Assembly: GCA_011319805.1 (NCBI GenBank)
Contig: SJRY01000283.1
Coordinates: 395,087 to 459,086 of the forward strand
Length of the DNA stretch: 64,000 nucleotides
DNA from: Macrocybe gigantea
Lineage: Eukaryota > Basidiomycota > Agaricomycetes > Agaricales > Callistosporiaceae
Direction of reading: 5' to 3'
The stretch's first letter is position 1; each line of letters starts with the position of its first letter. The translations under genes and the position numbers were made by a program. Below the pieces are notes generated by a model. It searched no databases and was not told the DNA's origin. It saw nothing but the letters and a program-made list of their open reading frames with translations. Shown here piece after piece: positions 47,200 to 59,008 of this stretch.

Positions 47200-50100
47200 T
47201 CAATCCAATAGTACTTCATTATATACAAAGTTTTTAGTTACACTATCTATCTTGTCCGCTTCCCATATCGCTTTAATGTTATGTACTGATGTTACCCGTG
47301 ATATAGCAACATAAAACTGACCATGAGTGAAAACCGGTGTACGTAAATCCAGCCCAACATGTGTTACTGATTGGCCTTGTGACTTGTTGATTGTCATGGC
47401 AAAGCATAAGCGGATAGGAAATTGAAGCCGAGTGAGTGGGAATGGCACTTGTCCTTCCGGCGGCTCATGCTTGATACGTGGAATGAAGATCAACTCTCCT
47501 GCATGATCACCTGTAATGAGCCTTAGCTCCAGAACACGATTACGGATCCGAGTGACGATTCCTCGACTCCCATTGCAAACACCATGGCCTGTATCCAGAT
47601 TGCGCAACACCATGACAGGACAGCCTATTTTGAGAGCCAGCTTGGCCAGTGGCAGTCCTGAACAATTGATAGAGTTCAAATACTCCACTGGATACAGAAG
47701 CTGTTCACCATTGTTGCTTGCAGGAACCGAATCAGCACTGTGAAAGACTTGCTCTGCTCCAGGAAAGTCTCTAAGAATGTAATGGTTCAGAGAGTCCACA
47801 TCGTCATTGCGGCTAGACAGAATGGTGCGAGCAGAAAAGTATTGCTGTAGATTCTGGATAGGAGTGTTGATATTAGGATAGATGGTTTGGATAAGAGAAG
47901 CAACGGTGTTGTGTTCACAGTGAAAATGATCAGGAAGGGTAATGTTGGCATCCATGTCTGTGTGCTGACCATGTCCAACTTGAAGTTGCCACTCTGCAAA
48001 AGCACGCTCTTCCAGATCATCGGTGTTCAATCGCATGTTCCTTCTCAAATGGAGAACTGTAATCTTTCTCCACAATTGAGAACGCAGCATGCATGCACCC
48101 ACTACCTCTGGACGGAATCCTTTTTCAATGACAGGAAGAATCTGCTGAAAGTCTCCACCAAAGATAATGGTCAATCCACCAAAGGGTAGATCACTGCCTC
48201 GGATGTCTCGGAATGTGCGATCGACAGCTTCATGGATGTGACGATGCTGCATAGGAGCCTCATCCCAGATAATGAGATCTGTTATGCGAATCAGAGCAGC
48301 AAGTGGTGACGTCTTTGTGATTGTGCACACAGTAGACTCATTAATGAGAATAGGGATTTTGAAACTCGAATGTGACGTGCGACCACCTGGAAGCAGAAGA
48401 GAGGCAATGCCAGAAGATGCTACACAGATGACAATCTTGCCCTCGGAACGCAGACGATAGCAGAGAGTGTGATAGAGGAATGTTTTGCCAGTGCCTCCTG
48501 GACCGTGAAGAAAGAAGATCTGTCCTGTCTTGTTGGCAATGGCCTGTCGGAACTGATCAAAGGCATCTCTCTGCTCTGGATTCAACCTGGCCTCGTTCTC
48601 TGCTGCCAATTGAGCCTGCTCCTCCTGATCGTAATTGTGCTGCTCTGCTATGAGATGATTTGCAATCCTTTCATTCCAATTCTGAGTGACCTGTGGCATG
48701 GATGGCCAATCCTTGAGAGAGCGGCGAGAAGATTGGAGAAGCTGATCAATGAGAAAAAGGCCATAATCCATAATGTCTTCATCTGAGGGATTGACACGGA
48801 TGTTGTCATGCTCAAGACGATAGCGTAGATCATCACAGATCTGGGGCCAATATGTGTTCCATAGAGCAGCAGGATCGGAAGGATTGCAATCTCTCAGAAT
48901 GGTGACAAAGAGGTGGCGAAGCTGACGACCGGTTTGCATAGCAGCTGCTTCACGTAAACACTGATCCCACTCCTGATCATCTTCAAGAAGGCCACGTGCA
49001 AGACAGGCATCTTTGAAAGAAGGGTGTATGACTCCTTCAAATGTGCGAAGATCTTCAAAAGATGTTGAGCCTGCGACCTGGGTCAAAAGAAGTCGAAGAT
49101 AGAAGCGATCGCCTGATGTGGGAGGAGCGTAATTCATGCGGCCTATGGCAAATCCTCTCTGTCTGGGCTTCCACTCGTGCTTCTTGTTGAACACAAACTG
49201 GGAAGGAAAGTCCTGATAGAGCACAGTAGATGCTGTATCGGGATATTTGACATTGGCCTTGAAATAGGCAGTGAGAGTGGAATCCTGTCTTCCTCCTCGC
49301 AAAACGACCTCTGGCATTGACTCTTGACCATCCTGCCTCCAAGTGACAAACTGCTCATCTGGAAGGTGAACCTGCAACCGTATGACATTGGGTGCTTGGC
49401 CATGAAGTGGATATTGGAAGATGCGCCAAAGACTTTCACATGCAGAGACATAGCGTGCATCCAGATACTGCCTGACCTCGTCACCCACAGTGCCAAACTG
49501 CATGGAGACACGGTCATGACCCTTGTAAACATATTTGTAGATGTACTTGACTGCTTTGATAGATGCAATGCACTCCACATTGATGTGCACTGGTACTTCC
49601 AGATGAGCCAGGGAGAATAAGAAACGACCCAGCGATTATCGACCTGTTTGCCTCGAACGTCATAGGTGTGACCGGTGTCTCGACGACGGGTAGCAGCATA
49701 TGCATTGTCAGTGATGGTGGTATGCTCTCTGAAAGGCTTTGGAAAGTTCTTGGTGCATTTGCCATTCTCCATGCATTGAGCTCTGGGATTTTCTGCACCA
49801 CATGGTGTGTGACCATGAACTTTTTGATTAGCTCAAGCAGTTCAGGATTGTCCTCTGGGAATTCAGAAGAGAGTAGGCTGTCGATATGCTCGGAGTCTGA
49901 AGTTTAGACTCTGGATCAAGAAAGAGGATGCAGTGCATGTGAGGCAGGCCACGTTTCTGAAACTCAATGACAAAGAGATAGGCTATGACCTTGCCAAAGA
50001 CACCTTTCTTGATGTCCTCGATCAGCTCATCCTTTTTGCGATAAAAGACTCGGATGACCAAATCAGGACGATCAGCTGCTGTCTGGCCAGGCAAAAGCTC

Positions 50101-51590
50101 AACAGTAATTTCTGTCCAGTTTGGATTGGCAGTCATAGTGATGAAGAGATCTCCACCATGACAGAAACGATTGATGGCCAAAGCATCCTGAAGAAGCTGC
50201 TGCATGTTCCTGGTGCTTCCTGCAAAGGTAGCAGGCAAAATGATCCTGCGGCCCAATTCCTCTGTGCTGCATCCACATTGGCAGCCACTGCATCAGCCAA
50301 TCCAGCATAAATGTCTCCTCGGATTGTGTTCTGGTTGTGCCAAACCCAACGCAGGCGATTCTGCTCAGCAGTTGCCCAGATGTCACAGACAAACTCTTGA
50401 AAGAGCTTTTGAGAAAGAAAAAGATGCTGAGAATCAATGGCAGGAGGACGGGGATGGAGGCGGTAGCGATAAAACTGGACATTAGAAACATATCTGCGCT
50501 GTATTGTGGTGGTGTTGCCATTAACCTCAGCCTCCTCCTCTGGGGCTTCATCTGGAGCATCTGGCAGTTGTGCATTGGCATTGACATGCTGCAAAATATC
50601 GGCTCGGTTGTAAAGAATTTTGGGATGCCAACTGAGCTGTCCAGTAGGAAAGAGCAAGACAAATCGGAGAGCTGGATAGAATGGATGGATATCTGAAATG
50701 CGCTGGAGAGGTTCACCAAATCGGCGGTAGAGAATAATGTCCCGAGCACTCTCGAGTTGATCACCATCACCTGGCAGAATGACAGCGATTTCATTGGCAG
50801 TGGGCATATTGTAGCGACGGTGGTCAGTGGTGTTCTCCAATCGCAATACAATTCTGCACTGGTGATCCTCTGGCATATTCCTGGTTTGCTCATATGCCTG
50901 TCGATACAACTGGACCCCTGGATGACAACGATAGAGCATATCTTGCACAGTGCGAAGAGTCGTGGGATCAAGATTGGTATTCCACTGGTTTGCAATACGG
51001 AAATTGTGAGCATCATCAGGATCATAAATGTAGAGCTGGGCATAGACAGGTGGCTCTCCAGGAGGAGGAAGAAGAGACCCAGCTCTGTGAGAGAGCTCTC
51101 CATGAAGTCTGAACACATAGGGAGCATTTCCATTGGCCTGAAGAGAAGCATCAACTCTGCGCCCAATTGATACCATTGCAAGCGCATTGTTGTAGTTGCG
51201 AATGTGTTTACGGAATTTGTTTGCAATGGGATTTTGCTCAGAGAGCAAAGTCAAGAGTTCAGGAGGTGGGCGATCCAGAGCAGGAAGCACAATTTTGCCT
51301 TGATAGCAACACATGCCAAACTTCGGATTACGAATCGAAGACTTGACTAAACGCTCAGAGATCCAATGCAGTGCATGACAGAAAGAACATTCAATGTTCA
51401 TTCTACCCATGTCATGTTGAGGCCAATTGGGATCAAATGGGCGACGTGCTAGGGGTAGGTTGGTAACAATAGGCAGTGGTGGCAGTGGTGGCAAAGGAGG
51501 AGGTGGTGAAGGTGGTGGTGGTGAAGGAGAAGGCAATGGAGGAGGCAATGGCAGTGGTAAAGGAGCAAGTGGTTGAACAGGTGGTAAAGG
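47200..51590 (-). pseudogene. Helitron RepHel transposase (copy B), nearly intact
   Basis: The helicase half is one uninterrupted 796-codon frame (49590-47200), from the two-tyrosine motif (KYIYKYVYKGHDR) through [46 protein letters not shown] and the final INKSQGQSV. The N-terminal half runs 51548-50133, with the zinc-finger-like ECSFCHAL and the Helitron-like domain, and continues in other frames through the HUH motif GLPHMHC at about 49955. Compared with copy A, single bases are missing at about 50269, 49891, 49812 and 49588, mostly a GG reduced to G. These may be sequence errors, in which case copy B could be functional. Confidence 0.9.
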
Positions 51591-51784
51591 CTAAAGGCAA
51601 ATTGTTATTTATTGAAATCAATCTAGCTTATTAGAAAAAATGACGTACAGGAGCAGGCAAAGATAATTCAGCATGAGAGGCAACAGGAGGCGAGGCAATG
51701 GCGCAGGTGGTTGAACAGGCAATATAGGCTAAAAGTAAATCATTATTCATTGCAATCAATCTAGCTTAACAGAAAATAACATAC
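51591..51784 (-). repeat. Exon-intron cassettes of Helitron B
   Basis: Two introns, 51648-51591 and 51784-51729, nearly identical to those of copy A, separated by a short proline/leucine-rich exon. Copy A has one more cassette. Confidence 0.65.
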
Positions 51785-52262
51785 AGGAGCAGGCAAAGGA
51801 GGCAAATTTGCATATCGAGCAGCTAATTCAGCATAAGAGACAGCAGGAGCAGGAGCAGGAGCAGGAGCAAGAGCAACAAAGGGGCGCATAGGAGGCAAAG
51901 CATCCAATGCTTGCTGTAAATGAGCAGGAAGATGACCATAGATAGGAGCAGGAGCAGCTTGAGGAGGAGGAGCAACTTGAGGAACAGGAACAGGTACAGG
52001 AAGGGATCTGCGACCACGCCGCACAGGTTGAAGCTCTGGCAAAGCATTCAACTGTGCACGCAGTTCAGCCACAGACAGAGCATTGCGAGGTGGTGGAGGC
52101 ACAGCAAAGGGATCGTCAGGAACATGAGCAGGTCCAGCAGGCACAGGAGGCACAGGAAGAGGCAGAGGAGTCACAATCCGACGACGATGAGGACTATCCA
52201 GAGTGCGGTTATCACGCTCATGCTGGCGGAGTGCACTTCGTGGAGTAACCGGTTGATCCCTA
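51785..52262 (-). CDS. Proline-rich N-terminal exon of Helitron B RepHel
   Basis: Acceptor ttgccttag is at about 52262 on the minus strand. The frame then reads TPRSALRQHERDNRTLDSPH, followed by TPLPLPVPPVPAGPAHVPDD, NALSVAELRAQLNALPELQP and a Pro/Ala repeat ending LPPLPAP at the donor 51784. The first exon and the start codon are not identified. Confidence 0.5.
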
Positions 52263-52285
52263 AGGCAATATTATTATAAAAAGAC

Positions 52286-52675
52286 ATGATAAGAAAAAGA
52301 ACCTTCAACGTACATCAGGCGTCTCCAAAAAAAACCAAAACCAAGGCAGCTATGAAGCGTTTTCTACGGCAGGGTATATGCAACCCAAATCCACCAACTG
52401 AAACAGGGAAATCGGTGCTAACAGTGGTAGTTGATAGAGGAGCGACTTCCAAAAAGGAAGGGGAGGCAACTGTAGACCCGCCAGCCCAATCTCCCTACAC
52501 ACTGTGCCCAGAGAGAGGTCCGACCCAAAAAAGGGCCAATAGACAACTGGCAAACACTCTTTTTGTTGAAAAAAGAGAAGCCAGGGAGGTAGGACTTCAC
52601 TGGGCTTCACCTTGGTCTCCTGCAGAGTTGTGGACTGAAGAGCAAACCGACTGGAGAAAAGCTGAAGGAAGGTGA
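52286..52675 (+). CDS. Conserved antisense ORF in Helitron B
   Basis: Counterpart of 46479-46868. The same 129 codons with a handful of changes (for example Thr-Glu-Thr for Thr-Lys-Thr). Unknown family. Confidence 0.35.
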   Translation: MIRKRTFNVHQASPKKTKTKAAMKRFLRQGICNPNPPTETGKSVLTVVVDRGATSKKEGEATVDPPAQSPYTLCPERGPTQKRANRQLANTLFVEKREAREVGLHWASPWSPAELWTEEQTDWRKAEGR

Positions 52676-52857
52676 TGGGGGGAAAAAAGAAGAGGGGGGC
52701 CAATTTTTCGTTGACAGCTGGCATTTCAGGCCCTGAATTGATGGGCTCTCGGGCTCGGACCTGCGGTCCTCGCGGGCGCTGCTGACCAATGCTGCCAAAA
52801 TAGTCATGGGGCTCTGGGCTCGGACCTGCGGTCCTCGCGGGAATGGCTTACTCAGCT

Positions 52858-53100
52858 TACAAATTAATTTTAGTCAGCCAACTTTCACACCCGTCCTCGC
52901 GGGAATCGGTCCTTGAGGTCGTGGGAACTGCTAGGCTACAAATTAATTTTAGTCAGCCAACTTTCACACCGTCCTCCCATTATTATATGACAAGGATATG
53001 AATCGGACCTTCGGTCCTTGAGGTCGTGGGAACTGCTGACCAGGCTGACAAATTAATTTTAGTCAGCCAACTTTCACACCGTCCTCCCATTATTATATGA
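52858..53100. repeat. Tandem copies of the Helitron 5'-terminal segment
   Basis: The block acaaattaattttagtcagc plus ccaactttcacacc(c)gtcctc occurs three times (starting at about 52859, 52938 and 53048), the last two followed by cccattattatatgacaagg or cccattattatatgacaagt. Part of it is also in copy C at 54790. Confidence 0.75.
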
Positions 53101-54834
53101 CAAGTATATAACACGTGCCGCTGGCATTTTATGCCCCCCGGCCTTTTATTGATGATGAATTAACCCTTCAGTCACTTCTGATGGAGCTTCTTTAGTCTTG
53201 CTTATAGAAGGCAGGATTCGGAGCTCCTTCAGTCTCGCTACGTGGTGAATCAACCCTTCAGTCGCTCCTACGGAGCTCCTTCAGTCTCGCTCACGTGGTG
53301 AATCAACCCTTCAGTCGCTCCTAACGGAGCTCCTTCAGTCTCGCTCACGTGGTGAATCAACCCTTCAGTCGCCCTAACGGAGCTCCTTCAGTCTCGCTCA
53401 CGTGGTGAATCAACCCTTCAGTCGCTCCTAACGGAGCTCCTTCAGTCTCGCTCACGTGGTGAATCAACCCTTCAGTCGCTCCTAACGGAGCTCCTTCAGT
53501 CTCGCTCACGTGGTGAATCAACCCTTCAGTTCGCTCCTAACGGAGCTCCTTCAGTCTCGCTCACGTGGTGAATCAACCCTTCAGTCGCTCCTAACGGAGC
53601 TCCTTCAGTCTCGCTCACGTGGTGAATCAACCCTTCAGTCGCTCCTAACGGAGCTCCTTCAGTCTCGCTCACGTGGTGAATCAACCCTTCAGTCGCTCCT
53701 AACGGAGCTCCTTCAGTCTCGCTCACGTGGTGAATCAACCCTTCAGTCGTCTCCTAACGGAGCTCCTTCAGTCTCGCTCACGTGGTGAATCAACCCTTCA
53801 GTCGCTCCTAACGGAGCTCCTTCAGTCTCGCTCACGTGGTGAATCAACCCTTCAGTCGCTCCTAACGGAGCTCCTTCAGTCTCGCTCACGTGGTGAATCA
53901 ACCCTTCAGTCGCTCCTAACGGAGCTCCTTCAGTCTCGCTCACGTGGTGAATCAACCCTTCAGTCGCTCCTAACGGAGCTCCTTCAGTCTCGCTCACGTG
54001 GTGAATCAACCCTTCAGTCGCTCCTAACGGAGCTCCTTCAGTCTCGCTCACGTGGTGAATCAACCCTTCAGTGCTCCTAACGGAGCTCCTTCAGTCTCGC
54101 TCACGTTGAATCAACCCTTCAGTCGCTCCTAACGGAGCTCCTTCAGTCTCGCTCACGTGGTGAATCAACCCTTCAGTCGCTCCTAACGGAGCTCCTTCAG
54201 TCTCGCTCACGTGGTGAATCAACCCTTCAGTCGCTCCTAACGGAGCTCCTTCAGTCTCGCTCACGTGGTGAATCAACCCTTCAGTCGCTCCTAACGGAGC
54301 TCCTTCAGTCTCGCTCACGTGGTGAATCAACCCTTCAGTCGCTCCTAACGGAGCTCCTTCAGTCTCGCTCACGTGGTGAATCAACCCTTCAGTCGCTCCT
54401 AACGGAGCTCCTTCAGTCTCGCTCACGTGGTGAATCAACCCTTCAGTCGCTCCTAACGGAGCTCCTTCAGTCTCGCTCACGTGGTGAATCAACCCTTCAG
54501 TCGCTCCTAACGGAGCTCCTTCAGTCTCGCTCACGTGGTGAATCAACCCTTCAGTCGCTCCTAACGGAGCTCCTTCAGTCTCGCTCACGTGGTGAATCAA
54601 CCCTTCAGTCGCTCCTAACGGAGCTCCTTCAACCTCACTCGGACTGGTGGTCCTCGTGTCTCTCTGGACTCGGACCTGCGGTCCTCGGGGCACTGCTGAC
54701 CAATCTTGCCAAAATAGTCATCGGGCCAAAATAGTTATGGGCCTTGGGGCTCGGACCTGCAGTCCTCGTGGGAACAGCTTACTCAGCTTACAAATTAATT
54801 TTAGTCAGCCAAACCGTCCTCCCATTATTATTGA
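53101..54834 (-). mobile_element. Short non-autonomous Helitron (copy C) filled by a minisatellite
   Basis: Has the Helitron 3' end (caagtatataacacgtgccg; the hairpin lacks its last C) and the 5' end (minus strand tcaataataatgggaggacg) but no RepHel. The interior is almost entirely the 54-bp repeat. Its subterminal ggacctgcggtcc copies (54674, 54755) match the autonomous copies. Confidence 0.8.
53218..54632. repeat. 54-bp minisatellite, about 26 units
   Basis: Unit: cggagctccttcagtctcgc followed by tcacgtggtgaatcaaccct and tcagtcgctcctaa. Units are almost identical. A few have one-base gains or losses (53371, 53530, 53749, 54072, 54106). Almost every unit contains the palindromes ggagctcc and cacgtg. 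The unit is 18 codons long without stops, so long frames run through it on both strands; these are not called as genes. Confidence 0.95.
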
Positions 54835-54900
54835 CAAGTATATAACACGTGCCGCTGGCACTTTTATGCCCCCCGGCCTTTTGTAATGCACTTTAAATGT

Positions 54901-57590
54901 TCAATCCAATAGTACTTCATTATATACAAAGTTTTTAGTTACACTATCTATCTTGTCCACTTCCCATATTGCTTTAATGTTATGTACTGATGTTACCCGT
55001 GATATAGCAACATAAAACTGACCATGAGTGAAAACCGGTGTACGTAAATCCAGCCCAACATGTGTTACTGATTGGCCTTGCGACTTGTTGATTGTCATAG
55101 CAAAGCATAAGCGGATGGGAAATTGAAGCCGAGTGAGTGGGAATGGCACTTGTCCTTCCGGCGGCTCATGCTTGATACGTGGGATGAAGATCAACTCTCC
55201 TGCATGATCACCTGTGATGAGCCTTAGCTCCAGAACACGATTACGAATCCGAGTAACGATTCCTCGACTCCCATTGCAAACACCATGGCCTGTATCCAGA
55301 TTGTGCAACACCATGACATGACAGCCTATTTTGAGAGCCAGCTTGGCCAGTGGCAGTCCTGAACAATTGATAGAGTTCAAATACTCTATTGGATAGAGCA
55401 GCTGTTCACCATTGTTGCTTGCAGGAACTGAATCAGCACTGTGAAAGACTTGCTCTGCTCCAGGAAAGTCTCTGAGAATGTAATGGTTCAGAGAGTCCAC
55501 ATCATCATTGCGGCTAGACAGAATGGTGCGAGCAGAAAAGTATTGCTGTGGATTCTGGATAGGAGTGTTGATATTGGGATAGATGGTTTGAATAAGAGAA
55601 GCAACAGTGTTGTGTTCACAGTGAAAATGATCAGGAAGGGTAATGTTGGCATCCATGTCTGTGTGCTGACCATGTCCAACTTGAAGTTGCCACTCTGCAA
55701 AAGCACGCTCTTCCAGATCATCGGTGTTCAATCGCATGTTTCTTCTCAAATGGAGGACTGTAATCTTTCTCCACAATTGAGAACGTAGCATGCATGCACC
55801 CACTATCTCTGGACGGGATCCTTTTTCAATGACAGGAAGAATCTGCTGAAAGTCTCCACCAAAGATGATGGTCAATCCACCAAAGGGTAGATGACTGCCT
55901 CGGATGTCTTGGAATGTGCGATCAACAGCTTCATGGATATGACGATGCTGCATAAGAGCCTCATCCCAGATAATAAGATCTGTTATGCGAATCAGAGCAG
56001 CAAGTGGTGATGTCTTTGTGATGGTGCACACAGTAGACTCATTGATGAGGATGGGGATTTTGAAACTCGAATGTGATGTGCGACCACCTGGAAGCAGAAG
56101 AGAAGCAATGCCAGAAGATGCCACACAGATAACAATCTTGCCCTCGGAACGCAGACGATAGCAAAGAGTATGATAGAGGAATGTCTTGCCAGTGCCTCCT
56201 GGACCATGAAGAAAGAAGATCTGTCCTGTCTTGTTGGCAATAGCCTGTCTGAACTGATCAAAGGCATCTCTCTGCTCTGGATTCAACCTGGCCTCATTCT
56301 CTGCTGCCAATTGAGCCTGCTCCTCCTGATCGTAATTGTGCTGCTCTGCTATGAGATGATTTGCAATCCTTTCATTCCAATTCTGAGTGACCTGTGGCAT
56401 GGATGGCCAATCCTTGAGAGAGCGGCGAGAAGATTGGAGAAGCTGGTCAATGAGAAAAAGGCCATAATCCATGATGTCTTCATCTGAGGGATTGACACGG
56501 ATGTTGTCATGCTCGAGACGATAGCGTAGATCATCACAGATCTGGGGCCAATATGTGTTCCATAGAGCAGCAGGATCTGAAGGATTGCAATCTCTCAGAA
56601 TGGTGACAAAGAGGTGGCGAAGCTGACGACCGGTTTGCATAGCAGCTGCTTTACGTAAACACTGATCCCACTCCTGATCATCTTCAAGAAGGCCACGTGC
56701 AAGACAGGCATCTTTGAAAGAAGGATGTATGACTTCTTCATATGTGCGAAGGTCTTCAAAAGATGTTGAGCCTGCGACCTGGATCAAAAGAAGTCGAAGA
56801 TAGAAGCGATCGCCTGATGTGGGAGGAGCATAATTCATGCGGCCTATAGCAAATCCTCTCTGTCTGGGCTTCCATTTGTGCTTCTTGTTGAACACAAACT
56901 GGGAAGGAAAGTCCTGATAGAGCACAGTGGATGCTGTATTAGGATATTTGACATTGGCCTTGAAATAGGCAGTGAGAGTGGAATCCTGCCTTCCTCCTCG
57001 CAAAATGACCTCTGGCATTGACTCTTGACCATCCTGCCTCCAAGTGACAAACTGCTCATCTGGAATCTTCTGGCATATTTCTGGTTTGCTCATATGCCTG
57101 CCGATATAACTGCACCCCTGGATGATAACGATAAAGCATATCTTGCACTGTGCGAAGAGTTGTAGGATCAAGATGGGTATTCCACTGGTTTGCAATACGG
57201 AAATTGTGAGCATCATCAGGATCATAGATGTAGAGCTGGGCATAGACAGGTGGCTCTCCAGGAGGAGGAAGAAGAGACCCTGCTCTGTGAGAGAGCTCTC
57301 CATGAAGTCTGAACACATAAGGAGCATTTCCATTGGCCTGAAGAGAAGCATCAACTCTGCACCCAATTGATACCATTGCAAGCGCATTGTTGTAGTTGCG
57401 AATGTGTTTACGGAAATTGTTTGCAATGGGATTTTGCTCAGAGAGCAAAGTCAAAAGTTCAGGAGGTGGGTGATCCAGAGCAGGAAGTACAATTTTGCCT
57501 TGATAGCAACACATGCCAAACTTGGGGTTACGAATTGAAGACTTGACTAAACGCTCAGAGATCCAATGCAGTGCATGACAGAAAGAACAT
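54901..57590 (-). pseudogene. Helitron RepHel remnant (copy D): N-terminal part joined to helicase
   Basis: The helicase ([23 protein letters not shown]) is open from about 57060 to 54901. Upstream, the native N-terminal frame (57514-57056, with KGKIV..., FRKHIRNYNNALAMVSIG, QTRNMPED) is fused at 57063-57067 directly to the segment normally downstream of the two-tyrosine motif (DEQFVTWRQDGQ). The HUH and tyrosine motifs are deleted, so this copy cannot nick DNA itself. The native frame is not continuous across the junction; an 841-codon frame that does run through starts in a wrong phase. Also one Met/Leu-type change in the Walker B neighbourhood (DEALMQ for DEAPMQ). Confidence 0.85.
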
Positions 57591-57747
57591 TAATGTTCAT
57601 TCTACCCATGTTATGCTGAGGCCAATTGGGATCAAATGGGCGACGTGCCAATGGTAGAATAGTGACAATAGGCAGTGGTGGCAGAGGAGGTGAAGGAGAA
57701 GGTGGTGGTGGTGGTGAAGGAGCAAGTGGTTGAATAGGTAGTAAAGG

Positions 57748-58298
57748 CTAAATGCAAACTGTTATTGATTGAAATCAATCTAGCTTATTAGAAAAAATGA
57801 CATACAGCATGAGAGGCAGCACGAATGGCAGCAGAAGCAATAGGAGGAGGCATAGGAGGCAATAGCAGTGGTAAAGGAGCAAGTGGTTGAACAGGTGGTA
57901 AAGGCTAAAAGTCAATCATTATTTATTGTAATCAATGTAGCTTATTAGAACAAATAACTTACAGGAGCAATAGAGGAGCGCATGGGAGGCAATGCAGCCA
58001 ATGCTTGCTGTAAATGAGCAGGAAGATGCCTATAAATAGGAGCAGCAGCAGCTTGAGGAACAGAAGCATGTACAGGAAGGGTTCTGCGAATACGCCGCAC
58101 AGGTTGAAGCTCTGGCAAAGCATTCAACTGTGCATGCAGTTCAGCAACAGACAGAGCATTGTAAGGCAGTGGCATAGCAACAGGATTGTCAGGAACATGA
58201 GCAGGTTCAGCAGGCAGAGAAGGCACAGCAAAGGGATCATCAGAAACATGAGCAGGTCCAGGAGGCACAGGAGGCACAGGAAGAGGCAGAGGAGTCAC
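57748..58298 (-). CDS. Proline-rich N-terminal exons and two cassette introns of copy D
   Basis: Introns 57805-57748 and 57962-57905. The exon at 57963-58298 carries NALSVAELHAQLNALPELQP and proline-rich repeats as in A and B. Confidence 0.5.
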
Positions 58299-58412
58299 AA
58301 TCCGACGACGATGAGGACTGTCCAGAGTGCGGTTATCACGCTCATGCTGGCGGAGTGCACTTCGTGGAGTAACCGGTTGATCCCTGAGGCAATATTATTA
58401 TTATAAAAAGAT

Positions 58413-58820
58413 ATGGTGAGAAAAAGAATCTTCAACGTACATCAGGCCTTTTTAAAAAAAAAAAAAACCAAAATCAAGGCAGCTATGAAGCGTTTTCTAC
58501 GGCAGGGTATATGCAATCCAAATCCACCAACTGAAACAGGGAAATCGGTGCTAACAGTGGTAGTTGATAGTGGAGCGACTTCCAAAAAGGAAGGGGAGGC
58601 AACTGTAGACCCGCCAGCCCAATCTCCCTACACACTGTGCCCAGAGAGAGGTCCGACCCAAAAAAGGGCCAATAGACAACTGGCAAACACTCTTTTTGTT
58701 GAAAAAAGAGAAGCCAGGGAGGTAGGACTTCACTGGGCTTCACCTTGGTCTCCTGCAGAGTTGTGGACTGAAGAGCAAACCAACTGGAGAAAAGCTGAAG
58801 GTGATGGTAGAGGGGGAAAA
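58413..58820 (+). CDS. Conserved antisense ORF in Helitron D
   Basis: Same frame as in copies A and B, with a longer A-run near 58453 (two extra Lys codons) and a different C-terminus, because the frame reads on to 59060 into the terminal region. Unknown family. Confidence 0.3.
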
Positions 58821-59008
58821 AGAAGAGGGAGCCAAATTTTCGTTGACAGCTTTTTTTCAGGGCCTGAATTGATGGGCTCTCGGGGCTCGGACCTGCGGTC
58901 CTCACAGGCACTGCTGACCAATGTTGCCAAAAAAGTCATGGGGCCTCGGGGCTCGGACCTGCGGTCCTCGCGGCACATAGGAGAACTGCCTCACTGCTTA
59001 GTCAGAAT

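Larger units (their letters stand above)
47135..53100 (-). mobile_element. Helitron copy B
   Basis: The least rearranged copy, 5966 bp. The 3' end (caag plus hairpin 47149-47161) abuts the 5' end of A, and its own 5' end (tcatataataatgggaggac on the minus strand) abuts copy C at 53101. No nested element. Subterminal palindromic motifs ggacctgcggtcc occur at about 52755 and 52822. Confidence 0.88.
54835..59008 (-). mobile_element. Helitron copy D with internal Rep deletion
   Basis: 3' end caag plus hairpin 54849-54861. The 5' terminus is missing: after gcttagtcagaat the sequence goes straight into the 3' end of copy E. Relative to copy B about 1.5 kb of the Rep coding region is gone (junction at 57063-57067). 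Confidence 0.85.

Noticed and set aside
53218..54632. CRISPR array
   Set aside because: Repeats are directly tandem with no unique spacers, inside a eukaryotic transposon.
53510..54693. Long open frames on both strands across the 54-bp repeats (up to 200 codons)
   Set aside because: The unit is 54 bp without stops, so both strands stay open by arithmetic; units with one-base changes break the frame and no start or splice context exists.
54901..57426. 841-codon frame on the minus strand in Helitron D as one intact protein
   Set aside because: Its first ~120 codons are read in a phase different from the native RepHel N-terminus; only the helicase part is genuine.
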